A stretch of 64,000 nt of DNA from Candidatus Kapaibacterium sp. (lineage in GTDB: Bacteria > Bacteroidota > Ignavibacteria > Kapaibacteriales > UBA2268): the NCBI GenBank assembly GCA_013414795.1, contig CP058732.1:484501-548500 (forward strand), given 5' to 3'. A program made the position numbers and the translations under genes. The notes under the pieces were generated by a model. The model was not told the origin of the DNA. It did no database searches and was given only the letters and a program-made list of their open reading frames with translations. This document shows positions 17,989 through 27,758 of the stretch, piece by piece; position 1 is the first letter of the stretch, and the number at the start of each line of letters is the position of its first letter.

Positions 17989-19254
17989 ATGGGATTAAAT
18001 TTTTCCCCGCAAAATCTTTATAGGCTCCCTTGGAACCTTGCAGATAACGCAATTTCTTGGTTAGAACCAACTTATGCGTGCAATTTGTATTGCGATGGTT
18101 GCTACAGAGAAAATCGTAAAGCCTCGCACAAATCCCTTTCTGAAATTGAACGTGAACTCGATTTGTTTGCCAGTTTGCGTAAATCGGATTCAATTTCAAT
18201 TGCTGGGGGCGACCCCTTGGTGCATCCTCAAATTGTTGAAATTGTAAGAATGATTCGTCAACGAGGTTGGAAGCCCATCATCAACACCAATGGTCAAGCC
18301 TTGACCAAGGATTTGCTTCTAAAATTAAAAGAGGCTGGCGTATGGGGATTTACTTTCCACATCGACAGCTACCAAAATCGACCTCACTGGAAAGGTAAAA
18401 ACGAAATCGAATTGAACGAACTTCGCTTGCATTACGCAAAAATGCTTGCCGAAGTTGGCGGAATTACTTGCTCGTTCAATGCCACGGTTTATCCAGAAAC
18501 TATTAAATACGTCCCTGAACTTGTTAAATGGGCGCAAGAACATATCGATATTGTTCACATTATGGTTTTTATCATCTATCGTATTGCCACTTTGGATGGG
18601 CTTTACGACTACTACATTGGCGACAAAAAAGTTACTTTTGATGATATTACCTATGCAAGAGAATTCGAAACCCGTCGTACTGATGTGAAGTCCGAAGAAA
18701 TTGTTGCAGAAATACGAAAGGTATATCCGGATTTTATGCCCTGTGCTTTCCTAAATGGAACTCATCTCCCCAATTCTTACAAATGGCTTCTTACTGGAAG
18801 AATGGGAAACAAACATCAAATATTTGGCTATGTTGGCTCGAAATTTATGGAATTGGTACAAACAATGAACCACTTTTTCACTGGAAGATATTTAGCCTAT
18901 TCCCATCCAAAGACTCAACGGCGAGGCAGGCTTTATTTCCTACTTTCACCTTTCGATAAAGGAATTCGTCAGATTGCCAAGAACTATTTCAAATCGTTTT
19001 TCTCCAATCCCAAAGCATTTTTCAATCGAGTGTATTATCAATCGATAATGATTATTCAACCAATAGACATTTTGCCCGATGGAGAAACAAATATGTGCGA
19101 CGGTTGTCCCGACATTACAGTTTGGAAAGACCGCCTGGTTTGGTCTTGCCGTATGGAAGAGCAACTTAAATGGGGTCAACAAGCGCGAGTAGTTCCAAAA
19201 GCAAAGGAATTAGTTGAGACAAAAGAACAAAAGCAAGAAGTCGAAGCCAAATAA
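17989..19254 (+). CDS. Radical SAM protein with C-terminal extra-cluster cysteines
   Basis: A 421-aa radical SAM enzyme of unknown substrate. The SAM-cluster motif CNLYCDGCYRE lies at residue ~30, followed by SIAGGDPLVHP (SAM Gly-rich loop) and PIINTNGQ. The C-terminal part has NMCDGCPD and, 13 residues after the second Cys, VWSCRMEEQ: a Cys-x2-Cys-x13-Cys arrangement suggesting an auxiliary [4Fe-4S] site of twitch/SPASM kind. Strong GGAGG site before ATG. It follows the glycosyltransferase by 47 bp in the same direction, so a role in modifying a lipid- or glycan-linked product is a reasonable guess; a peptide modification role is less likely because no small precursor ORF was noticed beside it. 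Confidence 0.85.
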   Translation: MGLNFSPQNLYRLPWNLADNAISWLEPTYACNLYCDGCYRENRKASHKSLSEIERELDLFASLRKSDSISIAGGDPLVHPQIVEIVRMIRQRGWKPIINTNGQALTKDLLLKLKEAGVWGFTFHIDSYQNRPHWKGKNEIELNELRLHYAKMLAEVGGITCSFNATVYPETIKYVPELVKWAQEHIDIVHIMVFIIYRIATLDGLYDYYIGDKKVTFDDITYAREFETRRTDVKSEEIVAEIRKVYPDFMPCAFLNGTHLPNSYKWLLTGRMGNKHQIFGYVGSKFMELVQTMNHFFTGRYLAYSHPKTQRRGRLYFLLSPFDKGIRQIAKNYFKSFFSNPKAFFNRVYYQSIMIIQPIDILPDGETNMCDGCPDITVWKDRLVWSCRMEEQLKWGQQARVVPKAKELVETKEQKQEVEAK

Positions 19255-19495
19255 TATTTTATTCTTTTGTAATACAACTAATTAAAGAGCAGAAATTCAA
19301 AGATTCTGTGTTTTAATGAATACAATTTTTTAAGTTTTGCAAATAGTTCTCTTCTATTTGTTTTTGAAGTAATTTTAACATTTAAAATTTTTCCTTAAAA
19401 GAAAGAATAACGAGAAAAATCTTAAAATAACTAAAAAGCCATTCTCCAAAATGATTTGAAGAAAAACGCCAGGGTATTTCTTTAATATACTTGAA

Positions 19496-20566
19496 TTACT
19501 CTTTTGGTTGAAATTCCATTACGGCTTGGTAGACGGCGTCGACGATTTCTTCTTCTTTAACTTTTCGTACAATTTCCCCATTGATGAACAACAGACCACC
19601 ACCCTTTCCAGCCGCAATTCCTATGTCGGCTTCGCGGGCTTCCCCGGGTCCGTTCACAGAACAGCCCAAAACCGAAACTTTTACAGGTTTCTTTATGTTT
19701 CTGAGCCGTTTTTCAAGTTCCTCGGTGATTTTGAATAAATCAACATCCAACCTTCCGCAAGTTGGGCAAGAAATCAACTCGACTGTTCTTTGTGCCAGAC
19801 CAAGCGAGCGGAGTATTTCTTTGCCAACTTCAACTTCTTTCTCTGGCGGTGCTGTTAGTGAAACTCTGATTGTATCGCCAATTCCTTCGGCAAGCAGAGT
19901 GCCAATCCCCACTGCCGACTTAATCGTCCCAACGCTTTCACGCCCTGCCTCGGTAACTCCTAAATGCAATGGGAAGTCAGTCTCTTGGGCAATTAGCCTA
20001 TATGCTTCTATCATCAAGGAAACATTGGTGCTTTTAACCGAAATTACAATATCTTCGAAACCAAGTTCAGTGCAATATTTAACGTGTCGCATTGCACTTT
20101 CGAATAGTGCTTCGGCTGTGGGGTAGCCATATTTTTCGAGTAAATCCTTTTCGAGCGAACCGCTATTGACGCCAATTCGGATAGGAATTTTCTTTTTCTT
20201 TGCGGCTTCAATTACTTCCTTGATTCTATCTTTCGAACCAATGTTTCCAGGATTGATTCGAACTTTTGCCACGCCCGCTTCGATTGCAGCAAGTGCATAT
20301 ATGTGATTGAAATGGATGTCTGCTACAATTGGAACTTCGACACGGCGAACAATTTCTTTGATTGCTTCTGCTGCATGCTTGTCGTTTACAGTAACCCGAA
20401 CGATGTCGGCTCCCGCTTCCTGGCAACTTTTAATTTGAGCGACGGTGGCTTCAACATCCGCCGTCTTGGTTTTTGTCATTGTTTGAACGGAAATTGGGGC
20501 ACCGCCTCCAACGGGAATGCCACCAACAAGTACTTGACGTGAAATTCTACGATTGTATCTAACCAT
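19496..20566 (-). CDS. ispG: 4-hydroxy-3-methylbut-2-en-1-yl diphosphate synthase IspG (GcpE)
   Basis: [4Fe-4S] enzyme of the MEP isoprenoid pathway converting MEcPP to HMBPP. TIM-barrel N-terminus: VLVGGIPVGGGAPISVQTMT, VRVTVND, VADIHFNHIYALAA, KVRINPGNIG. C-terminal cluster domain: ISCPTCGR and LGCSVNGPGEAREADIG, giving the three ligand cysteines and the conserved Glu. At 356 aa it is the short bacterial type, without the long middle insertion seen in many Bacteroidota/Chlorobi. Its ATG lies 27 bp after the rhomboid gene stop, so they form a two-gene minus-strand unit. Confidence 0.95.
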   Translation of the reverse strand: MVRYNRRISRQVLVGGIPVGGGAPISVQTMTKTKTADVEATVAQIKSCQEAGADIVRVTVNDKHAAEAIKEIVRRVEVPIVADIHFNHIYALAAIEAGVAKVRINPGNIGSKDRIKEVIEAAKKKKIPIRIGVNSGSLEKDLLEKYGYPTAEALFESAMRHVKYCTELGFEDIVISVKSTNVSLMIEAYRLIAQETDFPLHLGVTEAGRESVGTIKSAVGIGTLLAEGIGDTIRVSLTAPPEKEVEVGKEILRSLGLAQRTVELISCPTCGRLDVDLFKITEELEKRLRNIKKPVKVSVLGCSVNGPGEAREADIGIAAGKGGGLLFINGEIVRKVKEEEIVDAVYQAVMEFQPKE

Positions 20567-20593
20567 TGGATTTAATCTTTTTGTGGAACATTA

Positions 20594-21541
20594 TTATAAT
20601 CTTTTACTAAGTTCAAGCAAGATTCTTTTCTCTTTTTCTGTTAAACTTTGGTAGCCTCGTTCAGCAATCTTGTCTAAAATTCTGTCGACAACATCTTGGG
20701 TGATTTCTTCGCCTTCGTAGGAAAAATAGGATTTAGGCTTTTCTTTTTTGGGGGAATCATATATTTCATAAAACTCGGGTTCTTCATCTTCGTAAAAAAC
20801 TTTCTCTCTTTTTCTACTTCTAACGAAAGGGCTTGGTTCAAAGGTCTCGTAATATCTTTGCGAGCCACCAGTTAATCGATTAACCAGCCTGTAGAGACCA
20901 ATTTGGTCACCAAAGCGAAACAAAAGAAAACCAGTTACAGCACCACCAAGATGGGCTATGTGGGCAACGTTGCCAGCAGAACCAGTAATTCCCAAAAGAA
21001 AGGCAAGCCCAGCATAGAGAATTACAAAAAATTTGGCTGGTATGGGTATGAAAATTGGAAACATAAACACTGGGCGATTTGGAAAAGTGAAGCCAAAGGC
21101 AGTTAATACCCCAAAAACAGCACCAGAAGCACCAATAGTTGGAAGCGGTTCTGCGAACAATGGAGCAATAAACAATTGAAACAACCCAGCACCAATCCCA
21201 GACAGCAAGTAGAAGGTAAGAAACTTTCTACTTCCCCAAATGGATTCCAACTCGACCCCGAACATCCAAAGTGCGAAAAGATTGAAGAAGAGATGCCAAA
21301 TTCCACCGTGAATGAATTGATATGTAATCAATTGCCAAATGTAAAAATTTCCGCTTTCTATTGGTTGGAGATAAAAGTATTTGCCAAAGTAAAATGATAG
21401 AGGGACATTGTGTATGTGGTAGAATCCAAGGAAGAAAGCATCGAAAAGAAATACCACTACATTGATTATTAACAATGATTTTATTACTGGCGGAAAAAAT
21501 GAAAAACCGCCAAATCCATTTCGAACAAAAAACTTACTCAT
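20594..21541 (-). CDS. Rhomboid family intramembrane serine protease
   Basis: Membrane-embedded protease that cuts transmembrane substrates. Residues 1-~205 hold about six membrane helices, with FFNLFALWMFGVELE (L1 loop side), the catalytic Ser in GASGAVFG and the catalytic His in HIAHLGGAVTGF on a later helix. Residues ~215-315 are a charged cytoplasmic tail with clusters such as FYEDEEPEFYEIYD and helix-rich ILDKIAERGYQSLTEKEKRI, a feature common in Bacteroidota/Chlorobi rhomboids. 315 aa. First gene of the rhomboid-ispG unit. Confidence 0.92.
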   Translation of the reverse strand: MSKFFVRNGFGGFSFFPPVIKSLLIINVVVFLFDAFFLGFYHIHNVPLSFYFGKYFYLQPIESGNFYIWQLITYQFIHGGIWHLFFNLFALWMFGVELESIWGSRKFLTFYLLSGIGAGLFQLFIAPLFAEPLPTIGASGAVFGVLTAFGFTFPNRPVFMFPIFIPIPAKFFVILYAGLAFLLGITGSAGNVAHIAHLGGAVTGFLLFRFGDQIGLYRLVNRLTGGSQRYYETFEPSPFVRSRKREKVFYEDEEPEFYEIYDSPKKEKPKSYFSYEGEEITQDVVDRILDKIAERGYQSLTEKEKRILLELSKRL

Positions 21542-21591
21542 ATTTCACCAAAATAATAAACAGAGACGTAATTTTTGGGTTTTAATTTGAA

Positions 21592-21984
21592 TTAATTTAA
21601 GTAGATTTTATGAATGTCGAAAGGTTCGAGCGTGTTTTGTATGTATTTGTATACTTTTTGCCAAATTTCAAGGAATTGCTCCCAGTTGTTTTTAAATTCT
21701 TCAGGTTCTTGGTCGAAGTTTCTCCAAGCATCGATAAGTTTTGTTAGTTTCCCTTCGAACGAAACGAGCAAATCAAAATCAAGCACTATGTTCTGGCGTA
21801 CTTTGAAAAATATGGGAAGGAAACCAGAAAGTTGATGTAAAAACATCAAAACAAGTGTAATGCTTATATATAAATTTGAATTTTTTTCTTTGTCATTCAA
21901 AAGTTTTTGCACAATTTCGTTCGACCTTTGAATTATGTTGTCTATCATTTCAAATTGTTTCTTTTCGAACATTGTGTTTTTCAT
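21592..21984 (-). CDS. Small helical protein of unknown function
   Basis: 130 aa, not recognised. It is mostly alpha-helical with a hydrophobic stretch at ~43-65 (LYISITLVLMFLHQLSGFLPIFF) that could be one membrane or membrane-associated helix, followed by a charged helical tail with Trp-rich segments (NNWEQFLEIWQKVYKYIQN). The start ATG (MKNTMFEKKQ) is preceded by GAGGTAACT; the downstream ATG at codon 5 is an alternative. It is 50 bp upstream of the rhomboid gene on the same strand. Confidence that it is a real gene is moderate. Confidence 0.55.
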   Translation of the reverse strand: MKNTMFEKKQFEMIDNIIQRSNEIVQKLLNDKEKNSNLYISITLVLMFLHQLSGFLPIFFKVRQNIVLDFDLLVSFEGKLTKLIDAWRNFDQEPEEFKNNWEQFLEIWQKVYKYIQNTLEPFDIHKIYLN

Positions 21985-22182
21985 AGTTACCTCGACCTCT
22001 TTCTCTAAATAATAAAAAACGAAAACAATTTCAAATATTGTTAAACTGAATTTTAGGATTTGCGTAAAGTTAAAGGAAAAAACAATTAGGATCCGAAAGA
22101 AATTATTGTAACTTATTATAAAAATTTGTGTTGTTTGTATTGTTTTATTTATTAATTTACTTCAATTGAATTTGGAGGAGTT

Positions 22183-25100
22183 ATGAAAAAATTTCTACTT
22201 CTTTTTTTCTTCCTTTTGGGAAGTTATTCTGTAGTCTATTCAACTGTAAGTATAATACCAACCGATACATCGCAAAAAGATTTTCTTCGTGGTTATAAAT
22301 TTGCCTTATACTACTCCTATCTTGACTATCGTTTCACTAATTCAACAATGGATAGTGTCCTTTTCCCGAAGTACGGGGAATTTTCAATCTATTGGATTGT
22401 AGAAGGAGAAAATGCTGGCAGTTTTGTCTATCCAGATGCAATTCCCAAAGATTATGCAAGCGTAACAAGGGAAGAATATTCAAATTACGAATGGAGAAAC
22501 CGAGAACACTTTTCTCTTCAATTTAAACACAACTCGCAAGTTGTTTGCATTTTCCAAAGCGAGTTCAAGCAAAATAATGCTACTGTTTCCTGGGCATCAT
22601 TTTACTATAAAAATCTTTTCGATATGAACTTTTTCGATAATATGTACTATTTTGCCAATGAAAAAACAATCGACAGCGTTGGTATTTCTTCATCTTGTCG
22701 ATTATTGATAATTCCACCTTTCCGAAAGTTTGCCGAAGACGATAGGTATTATATCGACAAAATATTTGAGAAATATCCAAACATAAAGCGTAGGTTCGAC
22801 GATTTTCTTGCTCGTGGCGGAACAATATATGCCGAAGGTAATGCTGTTTATTTTATCGAAAAATTAGGATATCTTGAAAAAAATTCTGTGGATTTTGAAA
22901 ATGGTATTTCCTTAGCAAACGAAGACAATCTTGCTGATGTCAATTTTACAGGAATAAAGCATCCCTTATCTTTCACAAGTCTTGCAGTCGGAAACAAATT
23001 GTACGGTGGAACTTTTCCCAAAGTTACAACCAATGTAGCAGAAGTAGTTGCTACACTACAAAACACACAAAATCCTGTTGTTTTCCTTCTTCGTGGTAAA
23101 AATGCTAACGGTGGAAAAATCATTATCAATACTGGAATGCCTACTGTTGGTGGAATTAATGATTTGAACAAAGGAAGTCGGCAATTGCAATGGACATTTA
23201 ATGCAATATTTTCAGCATTCTGCTCTGATGTCGATGTTACCCGCTCGATTTACAACGACTTACCTTCGGAAATTACTGCTGGTGCCAATGCAATTTCATA
23301 CGATAGACTCGACACTTTTGAGGTTAGAATTAAAATTAGAAATCTTTCCAATAATTTGGTGTCAGATTTAAAAATTACAGAATGGGTTCGTGATTATTTC
23401 CAGGTTGTTGGTGTAAAAAATACAAACATTTCCTATCAAATTTCTGGTACAAAAGTAGTTTTAAGCAACATTACACTTAATCCGTTCGAAGAGAAAGAAG
23501 TTGTTTTGCTTGTTTCAACGCCTGACCCCAACAGCAAAATACACGAATTGGTCAACAAATACATATCTTGGGCAAATTATATTTATGTTTCCTATTGCGA
23601 AGTGGTTAACGATGGTGGAAAAGGAATTGAGTTTTTTGCAAAATATCGTAACTATGCCGATTTAATGTTTTCTGCTCGTTTGATTGCCGATACAGATTTG
23701 AATTGGAAGAACTTTTTGTATCTTGACTTCCAACCATTTAAGGTTTTCACCATTATTGAAAATAAAGAAAGAACTTCGGCAGTTGAAACAAAGTATGTTC
23801 AATATATTCCCAAAGATGTACCATTCTACTGGACAGACCACACAATTGATATACCAATTCTGAAAACCCCAGGCGGGAAGTTTGTCGATGTACTTCGTGG
23901 AAGCAACGACAAAAACAATCCTGAATATGATATGGACAGCGACGGGTATCCAGACGTTTGGCTCGACACATCATCAATTTTCCCCAAAGGGTATACAATC
24001 GAAGAAACCGAGGTTTACTGGCTCAATCCTTGGGAATACTATCGCAGTGGCGATTCATTGTATTACGAGGACATTGACCACGACGGGAAACGGGCAATCG
24101 ATTTGGATGGCGATGGGGTTGTTGATATTGAAGAACCTGGGGACAAAATCCGCGTCTGGAAAGTTACCTGGGACATTGGAAAAGTTGCTGGTTACGAATA
24201 CTTTGATCCATATTGCTATTACGAAATCTGGGTCGACCCCCCCGACCTCGTAAAACTTGCTGCTGGTGTCGGAAAGGTTTTTGGTAAACTCGACGAAGAC
24301 GTTCCAGGAATGTTCTTCCCATATACAAAAGACCTCAGCAAAGCAGACAAAAACGACCCACGCTGGAAATATTGGATGGAAGCAGACAAGAACGGTAATC
24401 CATTATGGAAGCAATTCATTTATCAAAAGATACATAATTACGAAGGATATACATTTATTGACACTGCAAAAGAAAATTATAAATTGAAACCGACTGACCA
24501 TTGTGTTGGGACTGTTCCCCAACCACACCAGGAGTTTATTGCAGTTCTTTCTCTTGGTGGACGGGATATTGATATGAACAGCCCGGTTACCAGTTCTTCG
24601 CAATATTCGAATTTGACATATAAAACTATTTTCAACGAAACAAGAACCACACCGATACGAACGACCTATACATATTGGGCTCCTCTTCCAAATCCATTGC
24701 AATTTGAATATCTTACAAATAGTTTTGAAATACTCGATACAACCGGAACAGTTCGATATCAAACCTTGCCTATGTTTGGAAAAGCGCTATTAAAGTTTAC
24801 AATGGACGCTTCTACTGAATATTCATACTACTGGATTCGCAACGCTGGTCACGACGTCGATTACAACGATCCATCTGAAAAAATCGAAGGAGTTGAATCT
24901 CTTGGGGACGGTGTCTTTGGTTACTTGATTTATGACATACCCAAAGGAATAGGCGGTTACAAAATCACATTACCAAAGAACGACGACGGTACTTATGATA
25001 TTAATAGCATTGTGAAAATTGATGGGAAGCCTTTCCAAAAGTGGTTAGATAATAAAAACACCAAAAACCAAATCGAAATTATTGAAGACCCGTTTGTATA

Positions 25101-27747
25101 TCACATTTATATTCCTCAACTTCTCATTCCACCTGCCTTGGACGACGATAACCACGATGGTATTGACGATTGGATCGACGACCGTGGCGACCGTTTCCAA
25201 TCCTCAACTGGATTTCTCCACGATGCGTTTATGCTTGGTAACGGCGAAGATTACAAAGATTGGCCCAAAGTACCCTTCCAAGATGACATTTATGGAACTG
25301 TGACATCGGGATGGTATCCTGGAGAGGATGGAACCTATGGCGACGATAAGTTCGAAAAACTTGGTAAAACCCGAATTGAAATTAATGCCATCTACGAGGG
25401 TATGGGTCGAGAAGGTTCAATCGAGATCAGTAAAGGTGGTTGGCTCGTTGTTGAGGAAATTTTCGGTGGTTCTCCCTGGGTAATTACCTCGCATACACTT
25501 TCTGGGTTTGCAATTGGTTCGAATTTGAAACTCACCTCGAAAGTCCAACCCACAAATGTTCGCTACGGAATTGACACTACATATATTCTTCACACAATTG
25601 AAGACGTAGGAGAACCCCACTATTTCAATATCAACTTCGATCCATTCCATCTTTCCTATGGTTATGGTGAAGTTACAATCACTACATATTCTGGGGGACG
25701 TGATCCAAGCAACCTACTGTCCCCAAATCCAGTTCTTCCAACTATAATTGACCCGAAAGTAGATTCGCATACATTGACAATTCTACCGTTTGCCGATTCC
25801 ACTGACCCAAAATTTAAAGGTTATCCAAAAGTTGTTTCGGGTACATTTGTAGAGGTTCGAGTTGAGATTAACAACAGCACTGATTACAATTTCTGCAACT
25901 TAAAAATTGAACCAATTATTCCGCCCAATTTGAAAACTTCAAGTTTAGTGTTCAGTTACGTATTATATCCAAGACCACTTGTTCCCGCTAAATTCGACCC
26001 CGCAACTGGGAAAATCATACAAGGCGGGGACGACTTTGGAACACTTCGCACTGGCTGGCGGTTCAACCAACCAGAAGGCGAAATGCTGGTTACTCTTGGA
26101 AACACGCTAAATATGTTGCAAGCAGGTAGGCGAGCATATTTCATATTCCTATTTAAAATTGATTCTACTCTTCCGCCCTCGGTGTACTCAATTAATTTCA
26201 AATCTTCTGGTGAGATACTAACTTACGCAAGCGAAAAGAAAGGCAATTTTAACTACGAAGTGCCTTTTGCTCAATTTAGTATAACCAAAAAGAAACCCGA
26301 TAAAACTGTCGCTGAATATCAAAAATTCGTCATCGGACAATCCAATCTGAAACGAATCGATGTTCAAGGAAATCAAGCCTTCAATGGTTTAAAACAAGCA
26401 AAATGGTCTTATATTCCAATAACTTACCTCGATTTCGATACCTTGAAACAAAATCTAAATGTATCGTTCGATTCGAAAAATCGAATTGAAACATTAGACT
26501 TAACCCAATTTAAATCGTTCCCAACAAAAGACTTTACTAAATTATACGTTTTGGAAAAAGTTGAAGTCAATAGTTCAAATCTTCCCGATAAATTCGATTT
26601 AACCCGAGCGGAAAACTTGACTTACGAAGTTCAACCTTTTGGTGATTATGTTACAAAAGATAAAAATCTTACGCTAAGTAGCGTTGGACCGCGCCTAACT
26701 CACTTCAAACGAATTTCTGCTATCGATGGGAAAATGCTACCCGAAAATGCTTCTATTTTGTTGAATAACCGAACAAAGCAACTGGCTGTTACATTCTACG
26801 TAATCAATATTGGAAGCGATATTGCCGAAAATGTCAGTTTGTCTTTCAAACTTGGTAAATACTTCGTCGTTGATAATCAGCAGAACAACATTACTAAAAT
26901 TCAAGAATCGAAATATGTTGTTCCCGTTGGACTTTTGGTACCAGGCGAAATGAAAGAAGTTACCGTGCTTCTTAACCCGAATGAGCAAATCTGTATGAAT
27001 TGGTACGACAATTACCAGGTAGTCCAAGATGTGGAGATTGACTACTTTGGTCCAAGAAGCAAATTTATTACAAAGAAAGAGGCATTTTCATATCTGGATG
27101 AAACTCCGCTCGATGCTCCTTCCTATGACGTGTTTGTTAAATCATTTAAGCCAAATTCTCGGGAAGTCAAAACTGGCGAAACAATTACTATATCTTGGGA
27201 AATTGGCAATGGACTGGTTCCTTTGACCCAAAACTTGAAATACAATGTCTATGCAATTCTCAATCTTACAGATACATTGCTAATTCTTCAAGATACTTTA
27301 CCAAAGTTGAATTTGCTTGAGTACTTCAAATCTTCTACCCCTTTCACTTTGCCCGATAGTTTGTACTTCCTTGAATTTATGATTGTTGCAGACCCAGATG
27401 AAACCATACCCGAAATCTGCAAGGAAAACAATATTCGTTTGTTTGCTGTTGAGTTGATTGGACCAGATTGGATGAGAAAAGTTAGTGTCCAGCCGAATCC
27501 GTTCGACTTCTTTACTTCCGTCTCTTATGTTATTTCGCAAGATATTAGCAAACTTGATGCATATATATATTCTCTTGATGGTTCTTTTGTTGGGAAAATC
27601 GAGAACTGCCCAAGTCAACTTGGATTGAATCACTTCTATCTGCAGATGCCAAACCTTGCGAAAGGCACTTATCTTATTCGTTTCGAAGGAATAACGCCCG
27701 AGAATACCAAGGTCGTTAACTATGTTAAAGTCATTAAGGAGAAATAA
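22183..27747 (+). CDS. Giant exported T9SS cargo protein (1854 aa)
   Basis: Signal peptide MKKFLLLFFFLLGSYSVVYS behind a strong GGAGGAG site. Residues ~175-345 resemble a glutamine-amidotransferase-like flavodoxin fold (RLLIIPPF, FDDFLARGGTIYAEG, GKIIINTGMPTVGG) without an obvious catalytic triad. Asp-rich calcium-binding-like loops occur at ~582 (DMDSDGYPDVW), ~630 (DIDHDGKRAIDLDGDGVVD) and ~986 (DDDNHDGIDDW). Several Ig-like/CARDB-like beta modules follow (for example VGTFVEVRVEIN-type strands, and FKPNSREVKTGETITISWEI near 1655). The last ~90 residues form a T9SS sorting domain (VSVQPNPFDFFTSVSYVIS, AKGTYLIRFEG). Function unknown; a cell-surface or gliding/adhesion role is an inference. 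The OmpA-type protein follows 11 bp downstream. Confidence 0.85.
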   Translation: MKKFLLLFFFLLGSYSVVYSTVSIIPTDTSQKDFLRGYKFALYYSYLDYRFTNSTMDSVLFPKYGEFSIYWIVEGENAGSFVYPDAIPKDYASVTREEYSNYEWRNREHFSLQFKHNSQVVCIFQSEFKQNNATVSWASFYYKNLFDMNFFDNMYYFANEKTIDSVGISSSCRLLIIPPFRKFAEDDRYYIDKIFEKYPNIKRRFDDFLARGGTIYAEGNAVYFIEKLGYLEKNSVDFENGISLANEDNLADVNFTGIKHPLSFTSLAVGNKLYGGTFPKVTTNVAEVVATLQNTQNPVVFLLRGKNANGGKIIINTGMPTVGGINDLNKGSRQLQWTFNAIFSAFCSDVDVTRSIYNDLPSEITAGANAISYDRLDTFEVRIKIRNLSNNLVSDLKITEWVRDYFQVVGVKNTNISYQISGTKVVLSNITLNPFEEKEVVLLVSTPDPNSKIHELVNKYISWANYIYVSYCEVVNDGGKGIEFFAKYRNYADLMFSARLIADTDLNWKNFLYLDFQPFKVFTIIENKERTSAVETKYVQYIPKDVPFYWTDHTIDIPILKTPGGKFVDVLRGSNDKNNPEYDMDSDGYPDVWLDTSSIFPKGYTIEETEVYWLNPWEYYRSGDSLYYEDIDHDGKRAIDLDGDGVVDIEEPGDKIRVWKVTWDIGKVAGYEYFDPYCYYEIWVDPPDLVKLAAGVGKVFGKLDEDVPGMFFPYTKDLSKADKNDPRWKYWMEADKNGNPLWKQFIYQKIHNYEGYTFIDTAKENYKLKPTDHCVGTVPQPHQEFIAVLSLGGRDIDMNSPVTSSSQYSNLTYKTIFNETRTTPIRTTYTYWAPLPNPLQFEYLTNSFEILDTTGTVRYQTLPMFGKALLKFTMDASTEYSYYWIRNAGHDVDYNDPSEKIEGVESLGDGVFGYLIYDIPKGIGGYKITLPKNDDGTYDINSIVKIDGKPFQKWLDNKNTKNQIEIIEDPFVYHIYIPQLLIPPALDDDNHDGIDDWIDDRGDRFQSSTGFLHDAFMLGNGEDYKDWPKVPFQDDIYGTVTSGWYPGEDGTYGDDKFEKLGKTRIEINAIYEGMGREGSIEISKGGWLVVEEIFGGSPWVITSHTLSGFAIGSNLKLTSKVQPTNVRYGIDTTYILHTIEDVGEPHYFNINFDPFHLSYGYGEVTITTYSGGRDPSNLLSPNPVLPTIIDPKVDSHTLTILPFADSTDPKFKGYPKVVSGTFVEVRVEINNSTDYNFCNLKIEPIIPPNLKTSSLVFSYVLYPRPLVPAKFDPATGKIIQGGDDFGTLRTGWRFNQPEGEMLVTLGNTLNMLQAGRRAYFIFLFKIDSTLPPSVYSINFKSSGEILTYASEKKGNFNYEVPFAQFSITKKKPDKTVAEYQKFVIGQSNLKRIDVQGNQAFNGLKQAKWSYIPITYLDFDTLKQNLNVSFDSKNRIETLDLTQFKSFPTKDFTKLYVLEKVEVNSSNLPDKFDLTRAENLTYEVQPFGDYVTKDKNLTLSSVGPRLTHFKRISAIDGKMLPENASILLNNRTKQLAVTFYVINIGSDIAENVSLSFKLGKYFVVDNQQNNITKIQESKYVVPVGLLVPGEMKEVTVLLNPNEQICMNWYDNYQVVQDVEIDYFGPRSKFITKKEAFSYLDETPLDAPSYDVFVKSFKPNSREVKTGETITISWEIGNGLVPLTQNLKYNVYAILNLTDTLLILQDTLPKLNLLEYFKSSTPFTLPDSLYFLEFMIVADPDETIPEICKENNIRLFAVELIGPDWMRKVSVQPNPFDFFTSVSYVISQDISKLDAYIYSLDGSFVGKIENCPSQLGLNHFYLQMPNLAKGTYLIRFEGITPENTKVVNYVKVIKEK

Positions 27748-27758
27748 GCAAATCATCG

